From NCBI GenBank assembly GCA_903844665.1, contig CAIMUS010000317.1, positions 1 through 56,564 on the forward strand: a stretch of DNA of 56,564 nt, given 5' to 3'. The position numbers and the translations under genes were made by a program. Positions within the stretch are counted from its first letter, which is position 1, and every line of letters begins with the position of its first letter. Below are positions 40,548-48,338 of the stretch, in pieces. This stretch comes from an uncultured Pseudomonadota bacterium (lineage in GTDB: Bacteria > Pseudomonadota > Gammaproteobacteria > Competibacterales > Competibacteraceae). The notes below the pieces were generated by a model. The model did not search any database and was not told the origin of the DNA. It saw only the letters and a program-made list of their open reading frames with translations.

Positions 40548-43258
40548 GCGCCGTTCTGAATCAGGATATGTTTATGGCCAAACCAAATCTTGCGCAGCGC
40601 TTTACCGATCTGGATGTCTTCGACGGCGTCGCCTTCGGGCGGGAGTTGGCCGGTTGCGATCATCCCCTGAAGCGGTTTCGGGAGGCGCTCAAGCGCGGTA
40701 GCGAGACCCTTAAGGCATTGTTTTACGATGAGGTGCCGGCCTGTGAACTGGTGCCGGCCAGATCCCGCCTGATCGACCGCCTGCTGCAACGGGCCTGGGC
40801 GCAGTTCTTTGCGCCGGACGAGCCGAATCTGGCGCTGTTGGCGGTGGGCGGTTATGGCCGTGGCGAGCTGCATCCCGGTTCCGATGTGGACATTATGATT
40901 CTGTTGGGGCTCGTCGATATCGACAGTTACCAGGAAGCGCTGTCGGGGTTTCTGACCTTCGTCTGGGATATGGGCCTGGAACTGGGCCACAGCGTGCGTA
41001 CTCTGCAGGATTGCGTGCGCGAGGGCGCGACGGATATCAGCGTGGCCACCTGTCTGATGGAAGCCCGGTTGTTGAGCGGTCCGCAGCAGTTGTTCGAGCA
41101 GATGCGGGAATTGACCGGACCCGAGCATATCTGGCCGGGGCGGGCCTTTTTCGAGGCCAAGACCGAGGAGCAACGCTGTCGCTATCACAAATTCGACGAC
41201 ACGGCCTATAACCTGGAGCCCAACATTAAAGAGGGACCCGGTGGGTTGCGGGACTTGCAGATGATCGGCTGGGTGGCCAAGCGGCATTTCGGCGCGACTA
41301 CGCTGCACGATCTGGTCGGACATGGTTTCCTCTCCGAGGGAGAATATAAGCAGTTGATCGATTGCCAGAATTATCTCTGGCAGATTCGCTTCGCCCTGCA
41401 TGCTCTGACCGGTCGCCGCGAGGACCGGCTGTTGTTCGACTATCAGCGGCAGATCGCCGCTCAGTTCGGCTATCGGGATCACGATTACAATCTGGCCGTC
41501 GAGCAGTTCATGCAGAGCTACTATCGGACCATGATGACGCTCAATCGCCTCAACGAGATGCTGCTGCAACTGTTCGAGGAGGCGATCCTACTGGCCGACG
41601 AACCTGGCGAGCCGGTACCGATCAGTCGCCGCTTCCAGGCCCGGAAAGGCTACCTGGAGGTGACCCGCGAGGATGTCTTCAAGCGTTATCCCTTTGCCCT
41701 GCTCGAGTTGTTTCTGCTGTTGCAGCAGCATCCGGAACTGAAGGGCATTCGCGCCAGCACCATTCGCCTGATCCGGTCCCATTGCTATTTGATCAACCAG
41801 TCTTTTCGCGACGATATCCGCGCCCAGAGCCTGTTCATGAAGATCATACGGCAGCCACGAAACGTCACCCGGCAGTTGCGGCAGATGAATCAGTATGGCG
41901 TGCTGGAGGCCTATCTGCCGGAATTCGACCGGATCGTCGGGCGGATGCAATACGATCTGTTTCACGTCTATACGGTGGATCAGCATATTCTGTTCGTGGT
42001 GCGCAACCTGCGGCGCTTTTACGTGCCGGAATATGCCCATGAATTTCCCCAGTGCAGCGGCATCATTCGCCGCCTGCCCAAGCCGTGGCTGCTGTATATC
42101 GCCGCCGTCTATCACGATATCGCCAAAGGCAGGAACGGCGATCATTCCCTGCTGGGCGCTCTGGACGCCAAGAAATTCTGCCGGCGGCATGGACTGAGCA
42201 AGGTGGACACCAATCTGGTGGCCTGGCTGGTGGATCACCATCTGGTGATGTCTTTGACGGCCCAGAAGAAGGATATCGACGATCCCGAGGTGATCCAGGA
42301 GTTCGCCCGCCAGATGGGTGACGAGCGCCATCTGGACTGTCTGTACCTGCTGACCGTGGCGGATATCCGCTCGACCAATCCCAAGCTGTGGAATAGCTGG
42401 CGGGCCTCGCTGCTGTGGAAGCTCTATCAGTCCACCCGCCGGCTGCTGCGGCGGGGGCTGGGCCAGACTATCGACAAGGAGGAGCGCATCAAGGAAGCGC
42501 AGGCCCAGGCGATGGCGCAGTTGTGCAAATGTAAGCAGGGCATCGACGAGCGGCGTCTGGAGGCGGTATGGGGCGGTTTCAGCGACGATTACTTTTTACG
42601 TTATTCTCCCGAGGAAATCGCCTGGCACAGCCGGGCCGTGCTCAAGCAGGAGAAAGAGGATCGCGCACTGGTGCTGGCGCGGGACGATCCGATCCGGGGC
42701 GGCGCCGAGATTTTCATCTATGCCCGCGACCGGGAAGGGGTGTTCGCCGATATGGTCACCATCATGGACCGGCTGGGTCTGTCGGTGCTGGACGCCCGAG
42801 TGATCACCAGCCGCTACGGTTATACCCTGGACAGCTACACGGTGGTGGAGGCCGACGGAGAAACGATCACCGACCGCCTGCGGATCAAGGAGATCGTCAC
42901 CACCCTGAAGCGGGAGTTGGACAATCCGGCCGGCAAGCTGCACAGCCCGAACCGGCGCACGCCGCGGGTGCTCAAGCATTTTCCCACCCCGACCCAGGTG
43001 GTTTTCAGCGAAGACGAGACCAACGGCCGCACCGTGCTGGAACTGATCACGGCCGATCGCCCTGGCTTGCTGTCACGGGTGGGACAGGCCTTCGTGGAAT
43101 GCGGCGTGCAGTTGCAAAACGCCAAGATCGCCACGATCGGCGCTCGTGTCGAGGACGTGTTCTTCATCACCGACCGGGATAAGCACCCGCTGGGCGATGA
43201 GCAGAAATATGCGACGGTGCGGGAGTCGCTGATTCGCCATTTGGAGGGGGCGGCGTGA
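40544..43258 (+). CDS. glnD: PII uridylyltransferase/uridylyl-removing enzyme
   Basis: A 904-residue nitrogen sensor. Its nucleotidyltransferase domain shows VGGYGRGELHPGSDVDIMI (about residues 100-118), the HD hydrolase domain has YHDIAKGRNGDHS (about 523-535), and two ACT domains end the protein (IFIYARDREGVFADMV and LELITADRPGLLSRVG). It adds UMP to PII when glutamine is low and removes it when glutamine is high. The start overlaps the map stop; the two are coupled. Confidence 0.96.
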   Translation: MSAVLNQDMFMAKPNLAQRFTDLDVFDGVAFGRELAGCDHPLKRFREALKRGSETLKALFYDEVPACELVPARSRLIDRLLQRAWAQFFAPDEPNLALLAVGGYGRGELHPGSDVDIMILLGLVDIDSYQEALSGFLTFVWDMGLELGHSVRTLQDCVREGATDISVATCLMEARLLSGPQQLFEQMRELTGPEHIWPGRAFFEAKTEEQRCRYHKFDDTAYNLEPNIKEGPGGLRDLQMIGWVAKRHFGATTLHDLVGHGFLSEGEYKQLIDCQNYLWQIRFALHALTGRREDRLLFDYQRQIAAQFGYRDHDYNLAVEQFMQSYYRTMMTLNRLNEMLLQLFEEAILLADEPGEPVPISRRFQARKGYLEVTREDVFKRYPFALLELFLLLQQHPELKGIRASTIRLIRSHCYLINQSFRDDIRAQSLFMKIIRQPRNVTRQLRQMNQYGVLEAYLPEFDRIVGRMQYDLFHVYTVDQHILFVVRNLRRFYVPEYAHEFPQCSGIIRRLPKPWLLYIAAVYHDIAKGRNGDHSLLGALDAKKFCRRHGLSKVDTNLVAWLVDHHLVMSLTAQKKDIDDPEVIQEFARQMGDERHLDCLYLLTVADIRSTNPKLWNSWRASLLWKLYQSTRRLLRRGLGQTIDKEERIKEAQAQAMAQLCKCKQGIDERRLEAVWGGFSDDYFLRYSPEEIAWHSRAVLKQEKEDRALVLARDDPIRGGAEIFIYARDREGVFADMVTIMDRLGLSVLDARVITSRYGYTLDSYTVVEADGETITDRLRIKEIVTTLKRELDNPAGKLHSPNRRTPRVLKHFPTPTQVVFSEDETNGRTVLELITADRPGLLSRVGQAFVECGVQLQNAKIATIGARVEDVFFITDRDKHPLGDEQKYATVRESLIRHLEGAA

Positions 43259-43298
43259 TGGGTGTAAACGCCGCTCGCCCCAGAAGGAGGGACTGATT

Positions 43299-44417
43299 GT
43301 GAAGCTGTTGCAACTGGATATCGAGGGTTTCCGCTCACTCTTTAAAGTGACATGGAAGCCCGGTGATCTCAATGTAGTGATAGGTCCTAACGCCAGCGGC
43401 AAATCCAATCTGCTCAAAGTGCTGGAAATGCTTTCGACGGCGGCACGGGGAGGGCTAGGTAAGTACATTCAGCGCGAAGGTGGAATGGAACCCCTGCTTT
43501 GGGATGGCAGAACAGAAGAAATTTTGTTCCGGCTTAAAACTGCCCCAGTTGAGGAGAACCGTGACCTTGAGCGGGAGAGTCTGACTTACGGCCTTGATCT
43601 GGTTCGTCTGGGCATAACCAGTAGTACCTATCGGATCGAATATGAAATTTTAGGCAATTATCATCGTGTCGAAAAGGGAGAGAAGGATCAGCCCTTCAAG
43701 CTGCTTGAGCGAAATTTGTACAATGCGGTCATTTTCGATGAGACTGAAAAGGAATTGACGGCGTCTCCGGACTCGATTTCAGAACAGGAGACACTGCTAT
43801 CGATGGCTGCCGGTCCGTTCACGATCAATAGGCTAATTGCCGCCTATCAAACCAATTTGTCGAATTGGCGCATCTATCAGGATTTTCAAACCCATCGAGA
43901 GGCAGCCATCCGTCAGCCGACTCTCGTCCAGACTGAAACCTCGGTAGCGGCGGATGGACAGAACCTTATTGCCGTACTGCATACTCTCTATACCGGCAGC
44001 CGCGAATTCAAACAGGATTTGAATAAAGCCATGGCTGCCGCCTTCGGTGATGACTTCGAAGAATTGGTGTTTCCGCCTGCCGCCGACCAGCGGATTCAAC
44101 TGCGTGTCCGTTGGAAAAGCCTGCAACGTGAGCAACCGGCGGCTGATCTGTCCGATGGCACACTGCGTTTTCTTTTTCTCATCGCCGTACTGGCCAATCC
44201 CAAGCCACCACCTTTGATTGCTATCGACGAACCGGAGACAGGATTACACCCTTCCATGCTGCCTATCGTGGCAGAGTATGCCGCGGAAGCGTCCCGGCGT
44301 TCGCAGGTTATTTTCACGACCCATTCCGCCGAATTTCTGGATGCCTTCGGCGATACAGTGCCCACCACTACGGTGGTGCATCGGGAAGACGGCAAGACTT
44401 GTTTGCGGATTGCCTGA
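43299..44417 (+). CDS. AAA ATPase of OLD/RecF-like type, 3' end altered
   Basis: A 372-residue ABC-type ATPase with a GTG start, preceded by a strong AGAAGGAGG. Walker A is GPNASGKSN (about residues 28-36), the signature is LSDGTLRFLFLIA near 283, Walker B is PPLIAIDEPETGLHP near 304, and TTHSAEFLDAF follows. Such ATPases often precede a DUF4276 gene in two-gene modules thought to be defensive. Here the frame ends at CLRIA, short of the usual C-terminus, and the next frame resembles the end of a DUF4276 protein. A deletion probably joined the two genes. Weaker codon bias than glnD. Confidence 0.78.
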   Translation: MKLLQLDIEGFRSLFKVTWKPGDLNVVIGPNASGKSNLLKVLEMLSTAARGGLGKYIQREGGMEPLLWDGRTEEILFRLKTAPVEENRDLERESLTYGLDLVRLGITSSTYRIEYEILGNYHRVEKGEKDQPFKLLERNLYNAVIFDETEKELTASPDSISEQETLLSMAAGPFTINRLIAAYQTNLSNWRIYQDFQTHREAAIRQPTLVQTETSVAADGQNLIAVLHTLYTGSREFKQDLNKAMAAAFGDDFEELVFPPAADQRIQLRVRWKSLQREQPAADLSDGTLRFLFLIAVLANPKPPPLIAIDEPETGLHPSMLPIVAEYAAEASRRSQVIFTTHSAEFLDAFGDTVPTTTVVHREDGKTCLRIA

Positions 44418-44670
44418 TCTCTTTCCTAGAGAGGTACGCCAGGTATTTCCTGGTAAGATTCAGAAACCGGAAACCGTGAACTTTGAGGAGCCACCTGCAA
44501 AGCTTTTGGAACGATTGTATCAGGATAGATTGAAGAAAAAATATAAAAAGGTTACAGATGGCAGCACTTTGTTCAGCAAACTCAATCCGGAGGATGTTTA
44601 TAAAAAATGTCCATGTTTTAAAGACATGCTGGATGAAATGCTGATTTTGGCGAAGAAAACAGGTTTGTGA
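44418..44670 (+). pseudogene. remnant of a DUF4276-like partner gene
   Basis: A frame different from the ATPase reads EVRQVFPGKIQKPETVNFEE, then PPAKLLERLY and a C-terminal CPCFKDMLDEMLI. The pattern DPPS+L...CPHFxxWL is typical of the end of DUF4276 proteins. About 150 N-terminal residues and a start codon are missing. So this is the 3' remnant of the usual partner of the upstream ATPase. AT-rich. Confidence 0.55.
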
Positions 44671-44681
44671 ATTCAGCAAAT

Positions 44682-44769
44682 AACCCGGATGCAGGCCGAA
44701 GGCCGGAATCCGGGGTTTGAGGGAGGAACCCGGATTGCGCTCCGCACGCTCCGCTCCATCCGGGCTACG
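44682..44769. repeat. dispersed repeat, left inverted copy
   Basis: About 88 bases holding ACCCGGATGCAGGCC, AACCCGGATTGCGCTCCGC and CTCCATCCGGGCTACG. An inverted copy lies at 45391-45480. The repeat supplies the stop codon region of the gene at 44765-45196. A degenerate third copy is near 21730. Confidence 0.85.
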
Positions 44770-45196
44770 CAGGCTGCAAATACACAGCACCAACGTCGAA
44801 TGCTTCCTCGGGTGTGCCGTGGTCCGCGCCAGTGTCGAAAAAGCACGGTTCATACTTTTCATTACTGTAGGTGTAGAAGGCCATCGACCATCTGTTCTCA
44901 TCGCCGAAGTAACGCAAGCGACACAGGTGCGTAGGCGTATTCCGCCGCCGCTCGCGATATTCCTCTACAGATTCTCCGAGCACCTGGGGGTCGAAAGTCG
45001 GGGAAACATAGGGTTCTTTGTACGCATCGATGTAGCAGAGTTGCCCATGGAAGCGAACATCGATCCGGGTGTATTTACCTGCATAATGCTTTTTGGCATG
45101 AGCTAAAATCCGGTCTTTAGTCCTTGCGCGGACAGGTTCCGGTATCTTCACCCCGCCCGAATGGGGATCATAAACCCACATTCTTCTCGTCGCCAT
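44765..45196 (-). CDS. conserved hypothetical protein
   Basis: A 143-residue soluble protein: MWVYDPHSGGVKIPEPV near the start, then a helix (ARTKDRILAHAKKHY), RIDVRFHGQLCYIDAY, and FGDENRWSMAFYTYSNEKYEP in the C-terminal half, a mixed alpha/beta fold. I recall similar uncharacterised proteins in cyanobacteria and proteobacteria but know no function. It is flanked by inverted copies of an 88-base repeat, and the last codons and stop lie in one of them. Confidence 0.65.
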   Translation of the reverse strand: MATRRMWVYDPHSGGVKIPEPVRARTKDRILAHAKKHYAGKYTRIDVRFHGQLCYIDAYKEPYVSPTFDPQVLGESVEEYRERRRNTPTHLCRLRYFGDENRWSMAFYTYSNEKYEPCFFDTGADHGTPEEAFDVGAVYLQPA

Positions 45197-45390
45197 TTCT
45201 TACCTCGCACGATGTGCAAAACCACCACCGGCCATTATACTCGCTTGCTCCGAACGATCACCCCAGGCACGACCATTCCCGAGATCGCTTGGCTCGGAAC
45301 CTTGTTCCGAGCGTAGAGTAGTTGCGCCAATCGTCAGCCACAGAGCTAAGCCGGAACCTAAGTCAGTCTCAGGCAGCCAGCGTAGCCAGC
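45197..45390. other. intergenic region without a gene
   Basis: Together with the repeat at 45391-45480 and the attC-like site this fills a 465-base gap. It holds a GCTCGGAACCTTGTTCCGAGC palindrome at about 45292-45312 and a related TTGCTCCGAACGATC; I see no coding sequence on either strand. Confidence 0.5.
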
Positions 45391-45480
45391 GTAGCCCGGA
45401 TGGAGCGGAGCTTGCGGAGCGCAATCCGGGTTCCACTCCTGAACCCCGGATTCTGGCCTCTGGCCTGCATCCGGGCTACA
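45391..45480. repeat. dispersed repeat, right inverted copy
   Basis: The reverse complement of the 44682-44769 repeat, with the same blocks (GGAGCGCAATCCGGG, CCTGCATCCGGGCTAC) and a few differences. The two copies bracket one gene. Confidence 0.85.
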
Positions 45481-45584
45481 ATTTAGCCCGGTAGGGTGGA
45501 CATTGCTCACTTTTCTTCTCGTTTCTCGTTCCCATGCGTTGTGTGGGCCGCCGTTCGGCTGGCAGAATGATCCAGCCCCCAAAC

Positions 45585-45642
45585 CCCTAACTAAACGCTC
45601 CAGCCGACCGGCTGACGTCGGCGGCTGAGCTTGAAGCGGTAC
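45585..45642 (+). other. degenerate attC-like site
   Basis: CCCTAAC starts the site. GCTC-C-AGCCG pairs with CGGCTGAGC leaving one extrahelical C, around a central CCG/CGG stem. The right core should be GTTRRRY after GAGCTTGAA, but GCGGTAC is found. The inner CAGCCGACC...CGGCGGCTGAGCTTGAA is characteristic of attC sites. So this is probably a decayed attC. Confidence 0.45.
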
Positions 45643-45661
45643 ATCTTTCCAGAGGAAAGCT

Positions 45662-45733
45662 ATGAAAGAATCCAGCCAACCGAAGTGGCGCATTTTCACA
45701 GGCGATGATACGCCAGTAACGTGGTGTCTCTGA
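45662..45733 (+). CDS. short open frame, possible gene remnant
   Basis: A 23-codon frame with GAGGAAAG upstream of ATG, reading KWRIFTGDDTP. This looks like the N-terminus of MoxR-type AAA ATPases (WxIFxGxGxPHDGI), but stops soon after. It could be a remnant or chance. No further evidence. Confidence 0.25.
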   Translation: MKESSQPKWRIFTGDDTPVTWCL

Positions 45734-45811
45734 TGCAATCACTCCGGCCACCATTCATGCCACTTCTCGACAGCAGATCAAATTCCGCTTGAACAGCGGG
45801 AGGTTTACGAA

Positions 45812-46051
45812 ATGAGCAAAACTCAGATGATGTATTTTGAAAGCGAAGATGTTCTACATCTATCTGTATCGGAAGAACCTGAATCGGGAAGCATCGAGCT
45901 AAGTCCCAATATTACAGCCGAATTGAATGATAAGGGAGAACTGATTGGTATCGAAATAATCAATGCAAGTTCTTATATAAGAGACTCTATCTTGGAATCA
46001 GTGCAGGGTAAATTATTGAATTTGTCAACTAAAAAAGCAGTTGCGAAATGA
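45812..46051 (+). CDS. DUF2283 family protein
   Basis: A 79-residue DUF2283 protein. The start MMYFESEDVLHLSVSEEP and the core ELSPNITAELNDKGELIGIEIINAS are typical. Family members are small beta-rich proteins often beside DUF4258 genes and suspected antitoxins. GGGAGG lies upstream of the ATG. No DUF4258 partner is present. More AT-rich than surrounding core genes. Confidence 0.8.
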   Translation: MSKTQMMYFESEDVLHLSVSEEPESGSIELSPNITAELNDKGELIGIEIINASSYIRDSILESVQGKLLNLSTKKAVAK

Positions 46052-46217
46052 TCGGGTTGGAAACTTCTGTGAGCCCGATAAAATACACTGTACGGTACCA
46101 TAACCGTTCAGTCCCCTACCAAGGCCAAGCAGGTGTCAAGCGGCGGCAGGCAACGGTGATAAGGAAAGGGGGCAGTGAAAGGAAAGGGGGCAGCGCGTAG
46201 GGCGAATGACCGAAGGG

Positions 46218-46292
46218 TTCGAATTCGCGAGGGATACGAATCGCTTGGTTGCGACCGTTGCGAAATAAAGAAACGTGGCGCTCTTCGATCAT
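46218..46292 (-). pseudogene. VapB-type antitoxin, N-terminal fragment
   Basis: The first 25 codons read RHVSLFRNGRNQAIRIPREFE, cut here to its key part RNGRNQAIRIP, which is the start of VapB antitoxins with an AbrB fold. After that the frame runs into G/A-rich repeats and ends without the C-terminal toxin-binding part. No VapC gene follows. Confidence 0.7.
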
Positions 46293-46620
46293 GATAATTT
46301 CCGCAGTGAATGACATATGCCGCAACATATGCCTTAGCGTCGTTCCTGTCAAGACCGAAGCCGAGTAGCGGGGTGGGCAAACGGCTGTATCGTTTGCCCA
46401 CGCGGAATCCGGCATGTATCGGTGGGCAACAAAAAGGCGTTGCCCACCCTTGACTCTGGAAACGGTACCGTAACTAAATGCTTGGAAAAATCTCGAAAAT
46501 CTTAGATTTTCTTAGACATCTTCACGTCGTCAACGCCGTTGCCAATGGTCTTACACGACTCTTACGTGCGTTTAAGGTCTCCCGGTTACGGGTGGCGACC
46601 GTTTGAAAAGCAAAGTTTAT
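46293..46620. repeat. gene-free stretch with two hairpin repeats
   Basis: 46373-46401 (GTGGGCAAAC...CGTTTGCCCAC) and 46422-46447 (GTGGGCAAC...GTTGCCCAC) are two related palindromes. A near-palindrome AAAATCTTAGATTTT lies at about 46493. I see no coding sequence in the rest of this 328-base stretch. Confidence 0.6.
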
Positions 46621-46731
46621 CTAAGATAGGCGTAGATTACAAGCCACAGTTGTTAACCCCAGGAAGCGGGTATTGTTGGCGAAATAGATGATCGCGTTGA
46701 TCAGTTTTTCGCGTTCATGGCTGATGAGCAT
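46621..46731 (-). pseudogene. Panacea/SocA-like antitoxin (DUF4065), N-terminal fragment
   Basis: A 36-codon frame reads HEREKLINAIIYFANNTRF, which fits the N-terminus of DUF4065 (Panacea) domains, where KLINAIxYFxxNT is typical and LGxxKLxKLLY should follow. Here the frame instead ends soon after LGLTT. It is therefore a remnant. Another open stretch on the same strand (about 46736-46920) ends at this start but has no obvious start or match. Confidence 0.5.
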
Positions 46732-46923
46732 ATTTCTCCAGAACTGATAGAACCTCTGCACGCTCAACAATGCGAGCGGCACAATCGCTAATCATACTCA
46801 GGGTCTGACGCACCTTCTGCAATATGCCATAGGGGACTATGTCTATCAGCGTATTGCGAGACGCAGCCGGGGGTGTATCCGGTGCGGTGGTAAGATTGGA
46901 TTGTATGGTGTTACCCGGCGGAT

Positions 46924-47160
46924 TTAAAGCAGTTTCACTAGGGTCGCCACGGCGCCGATAGCAACTACCAGCATGGCGCCAAGCTTGATAGTGAGTCGCA
47001 GTTCCAGTTCTCTAAGATCGGCTTTGGTCGCGAGTTCGCCCGCGCTCTGCCGTAACGCATCGGCCAGGGCTGCCGCTTGTGCTTCGGCCTGTGGTTCAGG
47101 TACGCCAGCCTCCCGCAGCCGCTTGGCATAGGCCAGCGTGTCGAAGGTGGTGGTAGTCAT
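46924..47160 (-). CDS. small coiled-coil membrane protein (DUF1640/CCDC90-like)
   Basis: A 78-residue protein: FDTLAYAKRLREAGVPEPQAEA at the start, a coiled coil (ALADALRQSAGELATKADL, then RELELRL), and one C-terminal membrane helix (GAMLVVAIGAVATLVKLL). This is the bacterial DUF1640 pattern, related in layout to mitochondrial CCDC90/MCUR1. Often found near TA genes. Role unknown. The following 272 bases to tRNA-Thr contain nothing I recognise. Confidence 0.75.
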   Translation of the reverse strand: MTTTTFDTLAYAKRLREAGVPEPQAEAQAAALADALRQSAGELATKADLRELELRLTIKLGAMLVVAIGAVATLVKLL

Positions 47161-47432
47161 AGGGTGGTCTCTTCTTGCATGCCCTTCAAGATAGGGGCCA
47201 AGCCAACCGGTGAAGGGGGCCGGCTTTCGGGAGCTATCCTAGACTTGGCCGAAACAGTTTAAACGGATTTGGCAAAGGGGACTACGTTACCCGCGGGTTG
47301 CCCCGTCGCAGCCACTGAGAAGTAGTAGGAACAAGAACGGGATTAGGTAGACAAGCGGGCATGTAAGATGAACCCCCAGAGGAACCCCGGAACCTGGCAG
47401 ACTTCGAGCAATTTTGTAAGCCATTGATTTTA

Positions 47433-47508
47433 TGGAGCTGGCGGAGGGATTTGACCCCCCGACCGGCTGATTACAAATCAGTTGCTCTATCGACTGAGCT
47501 ACGCCAGC
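47433..47508 (-). tRNA. tRNA-Thr (anticodon TGT)
   Basis: 76 bases including the encoded CCA. Acceptor stem GCTGGCG/CGCCAGC, D arm GCTCAGTCGATAGAGC, anticodon loop TTTGTAA with TGT. Two unusual features: an A-C mismatch at the top of the anticodon stem (27-43) and G instead of T at position 54 of the T loop (GTCAAAT rather than TTCAAAT). Position downstream of coaX fits gammaproteobacterial order. Confidence 0.9.
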
Positions 47509-47600
47509 GTTGTAGGTGGGAAACACACGCAGTTTACTGTATATCCAGGTGGCCGGCAAATCGTATCCTGACTCCGAGCGGGACATCCTTATAGCACTGG

Positions 47601-48338
47601 CTACTGCCCGGCAATCACCAGCAGTCCCTGGAAGATCAGTTCGGGTTCCAGCCGGTACCGACCCCGCAGGTAGGGCAACAACAAGCCGGCGTCACCCCCT
47701 GTCAACAGCCGCTGCGTTTCGCCCGGCAGCCTTTCCTCCATCCGTTCGGCAATGCCGTCGATGGCCGCCGCCACCGCGTAGGTCGTGCCGCCCCAGACGC
47801 AGTCGCGGGTGCTCTGGCCGAATACCGTGGCCTGCCCTCGATCCTCGGCGGGAATCTGCCGGGTGTCCCGATACAGCGCTTCCCGCATCAGCCGAACACC
47901 CGGAAAGATCACCCCACCCAGATGCTTACCCTCGACAGTCAAGGCGTCCACCGTCACCGCCGTGCCGCAATCCACGATGCAGCAGGACTGGCCCAGCCTG
48001 GCCCTGGCTCCGACCATCGCCACCCAGCGGTCGACGCCCATCTGCGCCGGTACGGTATAGGCGTTGCTGATACCGAAGCCGGTGGCCGCCGTCACGGCGA
48101 ACCGGGGTTCCAGTCGCCAGACTTGTTGTATCCAGGACCGCAAGGCGGCCGCCATCTCGGCCCCGGCCACATTGGCAATCACCACCTGGGAAGGACGCTC
48201 CAGCCCGCTCCAGAGCCGCTCACCCAATCCCGCCGGCGCCAGTCCCTTATGCAACAGGCTGCCGCCCGGCCCGGCCCGGCCCTGTCGCCACAGCAGCCAC
48301 TTGATCCGGGTGTTGCCTACATCGACGAGCAGAATCAT
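47601..48338 (-). CDS. coaX: type III pantothenate kinase
   Basis: A 245-residue CoaX, which phosphorylates pantothenate in the first step of CoA synthesis. ILLVDVGNTRIKW at the N-terminus is the phosphate-binding motif, MGVDRWVAMVGA (about residue 100) and CIVDCGTAVTVDAL (about 122) are further signatures. It is insensitive to CoA feedback in the family. The start overlaps the birA stop by 4 bases, a common pairing. Confidence 0.95.
   Translation of the reverse strand: MILLVDVGNTRIKWLLWRQGRAGPGGSLLHKGLAPAGLGERLWSGLERPSQVVIANVAGAEMAAALRSWIQQVWRLEPRFAVTAATGFGISNAYTVPAQMGVDRWVAMVGARARLGQSCCIVDCGTAVTVDALTVEGKHLGGVIFPGVRLMREALYRDTRQIPAEDRGQATVFGQSTRDCVWGGTTYAVAAAIDGIAERMEERLPGETQRLLTGGDAGLLLPYLRGRYRLEPELIFQGLLVIAGQ

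Noticed and set aside
44218-44417. Independent gene overlapping the ATPase 3' end
   Set aside because: Only the part after 44418 shows a plausible family pattern; the upstream part is an alternative frame of the conserved Walker B region.
47433-47444. tRNA-Thr 3' end as attachment site of an integrated island
   Set aside because: I found no direct repeat of the tRNA 3' end elsewhere in the window and no integrase next to it.
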